Positions 31,842 through 32,368 of a stretch of DNA of 32,368 nt are shown in pieces. This DNA comes from Actinomycetota bacterium (GTDB taxonomy: Bacteria; Actinomycetota; Actinomycetes; Actinomycetales; Microbacteriaceae). Numbering within the stretch: position 1 is the stretch's first letter; every line of letters begins with the position of its first letter. The DNA lies in the NCBI GenBank assembly GCA_020161315.1, contig JAIUOH010000035.1:1-32368 (forward strand). The letters are read 5' to 3'. The translations under genes were made by a program, and so were the position numbers. A model generated the notes under the pieces. The model was not told the DNA's origin and searched no databases. It worked only from the letters and a program-made list of their open reading frames with translations.

Positions 31842-32197
31842 GCGCCCGCTCCCGTCCCGCAGCAGCCCGGCACCGTGCACTCGGCGTCCACGCACGGCGC
31901 GTGCTCGTCCACGGCCAGCGTCACGTCTACCAGCGCCGTGAGCGCCGCCGCGAGGTGCGGGTCGGCGATCTCGTAGCGCGTCTGCCGACCCTCCGGCTCG
32001 GCGACCACGATCCCGCAATCCCGCAGGCACGTCAGATGGTTCGACACGTTCGACCGCGTCAACTCCAGCTCACGCGAGAGCACCGCCGGGTAGCTCGGCC
32101 CGTCCAGCAGGGTCATCAGGATCCGGGAACGCGTCGGATCCGCCATCGCCCGACCCAGCCGGTTCATGACATCAAGACGCGAAGCAATAGTCAGCAT
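31838..32197 (-). CDS. cmtR: ArsR/SmtB-family Cd(II)/Pb(II) sensor, CmtR-type
   Basis: A 119-residue winged-helix repressor that should release DNA on binding metal. The body closely follows M. tuberculosis CmtR as I recall it: LGRAMADPTRSRILMTLLDG, the recognition helix LTRSNVSNHLTCLRDCG and EGRQTRYEIADPHLA. All three CmtR ligands are present at the same numbers: Cys57, Cys61 and Cys102. The tail adds Cys107, Cys112 and Cys113. The start ATG 32197 has no SD and sits seven bases after a TATAGT -10, suggesting a leaderless message. The TGA overlaps the ATPase start, so the sensor and pump are translationally coupled. Confidence 0.93.
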   Translation of the reverse strand: MLTIASRLDVMNRLGRAMADPTRSRILMTLLDGPSYPAVLSRELELTRSNVSNHLTCLRDCGIVVAEPEGRQTRYEIADPHLAAALTALVDVTLAVDEHAPCVDAECTVPGCCGTGAGA

Positions 32198-32233
32198 GTA
32201 CTGAACTATACAGTAAGCACTGAACTATTATCG
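32198..32233 (-). promoter_or_regulatory. cmtR operator/promoter with repeats
   Basis: On the plus strand, TACTGAACTATACAGTA (32199-32215) is an inverted repeat of TACTG with CAGTA. ACTGAACTAT occurs twice in direct orientation (32200-32209 and 32219-32228), 19 bases apart. The minus-strand -10 TATAGT (plus ACTATA, 32205-32210) lies inside the first copy, so repressor bound here would block cmtR transcription. Confidence 0.65.
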
Positions 32234-32368
32234 ATGATGGTGAACCATGCACCCGCGACCCAGCAGCGGCACTCCCGCCCCCGCGGAGCCCTCACGACAC
32301 CCGCACCGGCGGGCGCGGTACAGTCGCAGAGGAGGCAGTTCCTCGAACATCCACCCGCACCCACACCA
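32234..32368. other. Right edge, no gene assigned
   Basis: A 135-base GC-rich stretch upstream of cmtR. A plus-strand frame from ATG 32237 stays open to the window end but is Pro/Arg-rich without a recognised motif. GAGGA (starting about 32331) with TCCTC forms a small hairpin near the edge. A divergent gene may start here or just outside. Confidence 0.3.

Larger units (their letters stand above)
26620..32368. mobile_element. Second element: recombinase triad with metal-resistance cargo
   Basis: This stretch is uniformly very GC-rich with strong G/C third positions, unlike the element to its left and richer than the core. It has a plus-strand recombinase triad (26672-29842) and a convergent minus-strand cmtR-ATPase operon (29925-32197). 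No flanking inverted repeats or target duplications were found, which is consistent with, but does not prove, a tyrosine-recombinase transposon. The right end is not in the window, so whether the metal genes are inside the element is inference. Confidence 0.55.

Noticed and set aside
30711-31976. 421-codon plus-strand frame opposite the metal ATPase
   Set aside because: Antisense shadow of a P-type ATPase with all motifs.
32237-32368. Plus-strand ORF running off the right edge, divergent from cmtR
   Set aside because: Pro/Arg-rich, no SD, no motif, and only 44 codons visible; cannot be told from chance.
20906-32368. CRISPR array or defence system in the accessory region
   Set aside because: No regularly spaced repeats were seen, and none of the genes resembles a nuclease, methylase or toxin-antitoxin pair.

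Overview
The window looks like a high-GC actinobacterial chromosome, most likely a member of the Microbacteriaceae; genus is not assigned. The basis is the gene order trpA-lgt-pyk-(ANTAR regulator)-polA-rpsA-coaE, which I recall from Mycobacterium tuberculosis and other actinobacteria, plus rne-rplU-rpmA-obgE-proB-proA-nadD-rsfS, many GTG starts, an ANTAR response regulator and a PolA without proofreading residues.

Region 1 (1-20905) is a dense core-genome segment. It holds the 3' part of trpA, lgt, pyruvate kinase, tRNA-Leu(CAA), a PdtaR-like regulator, a hotdog thioesterase, polA, rpsA, a GT2-GtrA membrane glycosyltransferase, coaE, a VKOR-family protein, RNase E/G, ribosomal proteins L21 and L27, ObgE, proB and proA, a small membrane protein, nadD, an acidic membrane-anchored protein of unknown function, rsfS and tRNA-Ala(GGC). 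Most genes are on the plus strand, with stop-start overlaps or short gaps (lgt-pyk, obgE-proB, nadD-orf-rsfS).

Region 2 (about 20906-26600) is an integrated element, less GC-rich than the core. It starts at the 3' end of tRNA-Ala with a large serine integrase. Four further genes lie upstream of it on the same (minus) strand besides one more coupled ORF: two coupled small ORFs, an SSB-like protein, a VirD4/TraG-type coupling protein and a coupled hypothetical. No relaxase and no transfer ATPase is present, so this is one end of a conjugative or mobilisable element, or a remnant of one. The integrase reading frame stays open through the tRNA in antisense and into rsfS.

Region 3 (about 26620-32368) is visibly richer in GC than regions 1 and 2 and appears to be a second element abutting or inserted into the first. 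It opens with a tightly coupled three-gene unit: an intact tyrosine recombinase, a small HTH protein, and a 586-residue protein with eight CxxC pairs fused to a recombinase-like domain that has lost most catalytic residues. Convergent to this unit is a metal-resistance operon: a CmtR-type Cd/Pb sensor (Cys57, Cys61 and Cys102 all present) coupled by a GTGA overlap to a P1B-type metal-efflux ATPase. A repeat-rich operator/promoter lies upstream of cmtR. The recombinase triad plus metal-resistance cargo is the most interesting system in the window; its size pattern (359, 108 and 586 aa) recalls the TnpA/TnpC/TnpB set of Tn554-type elements.
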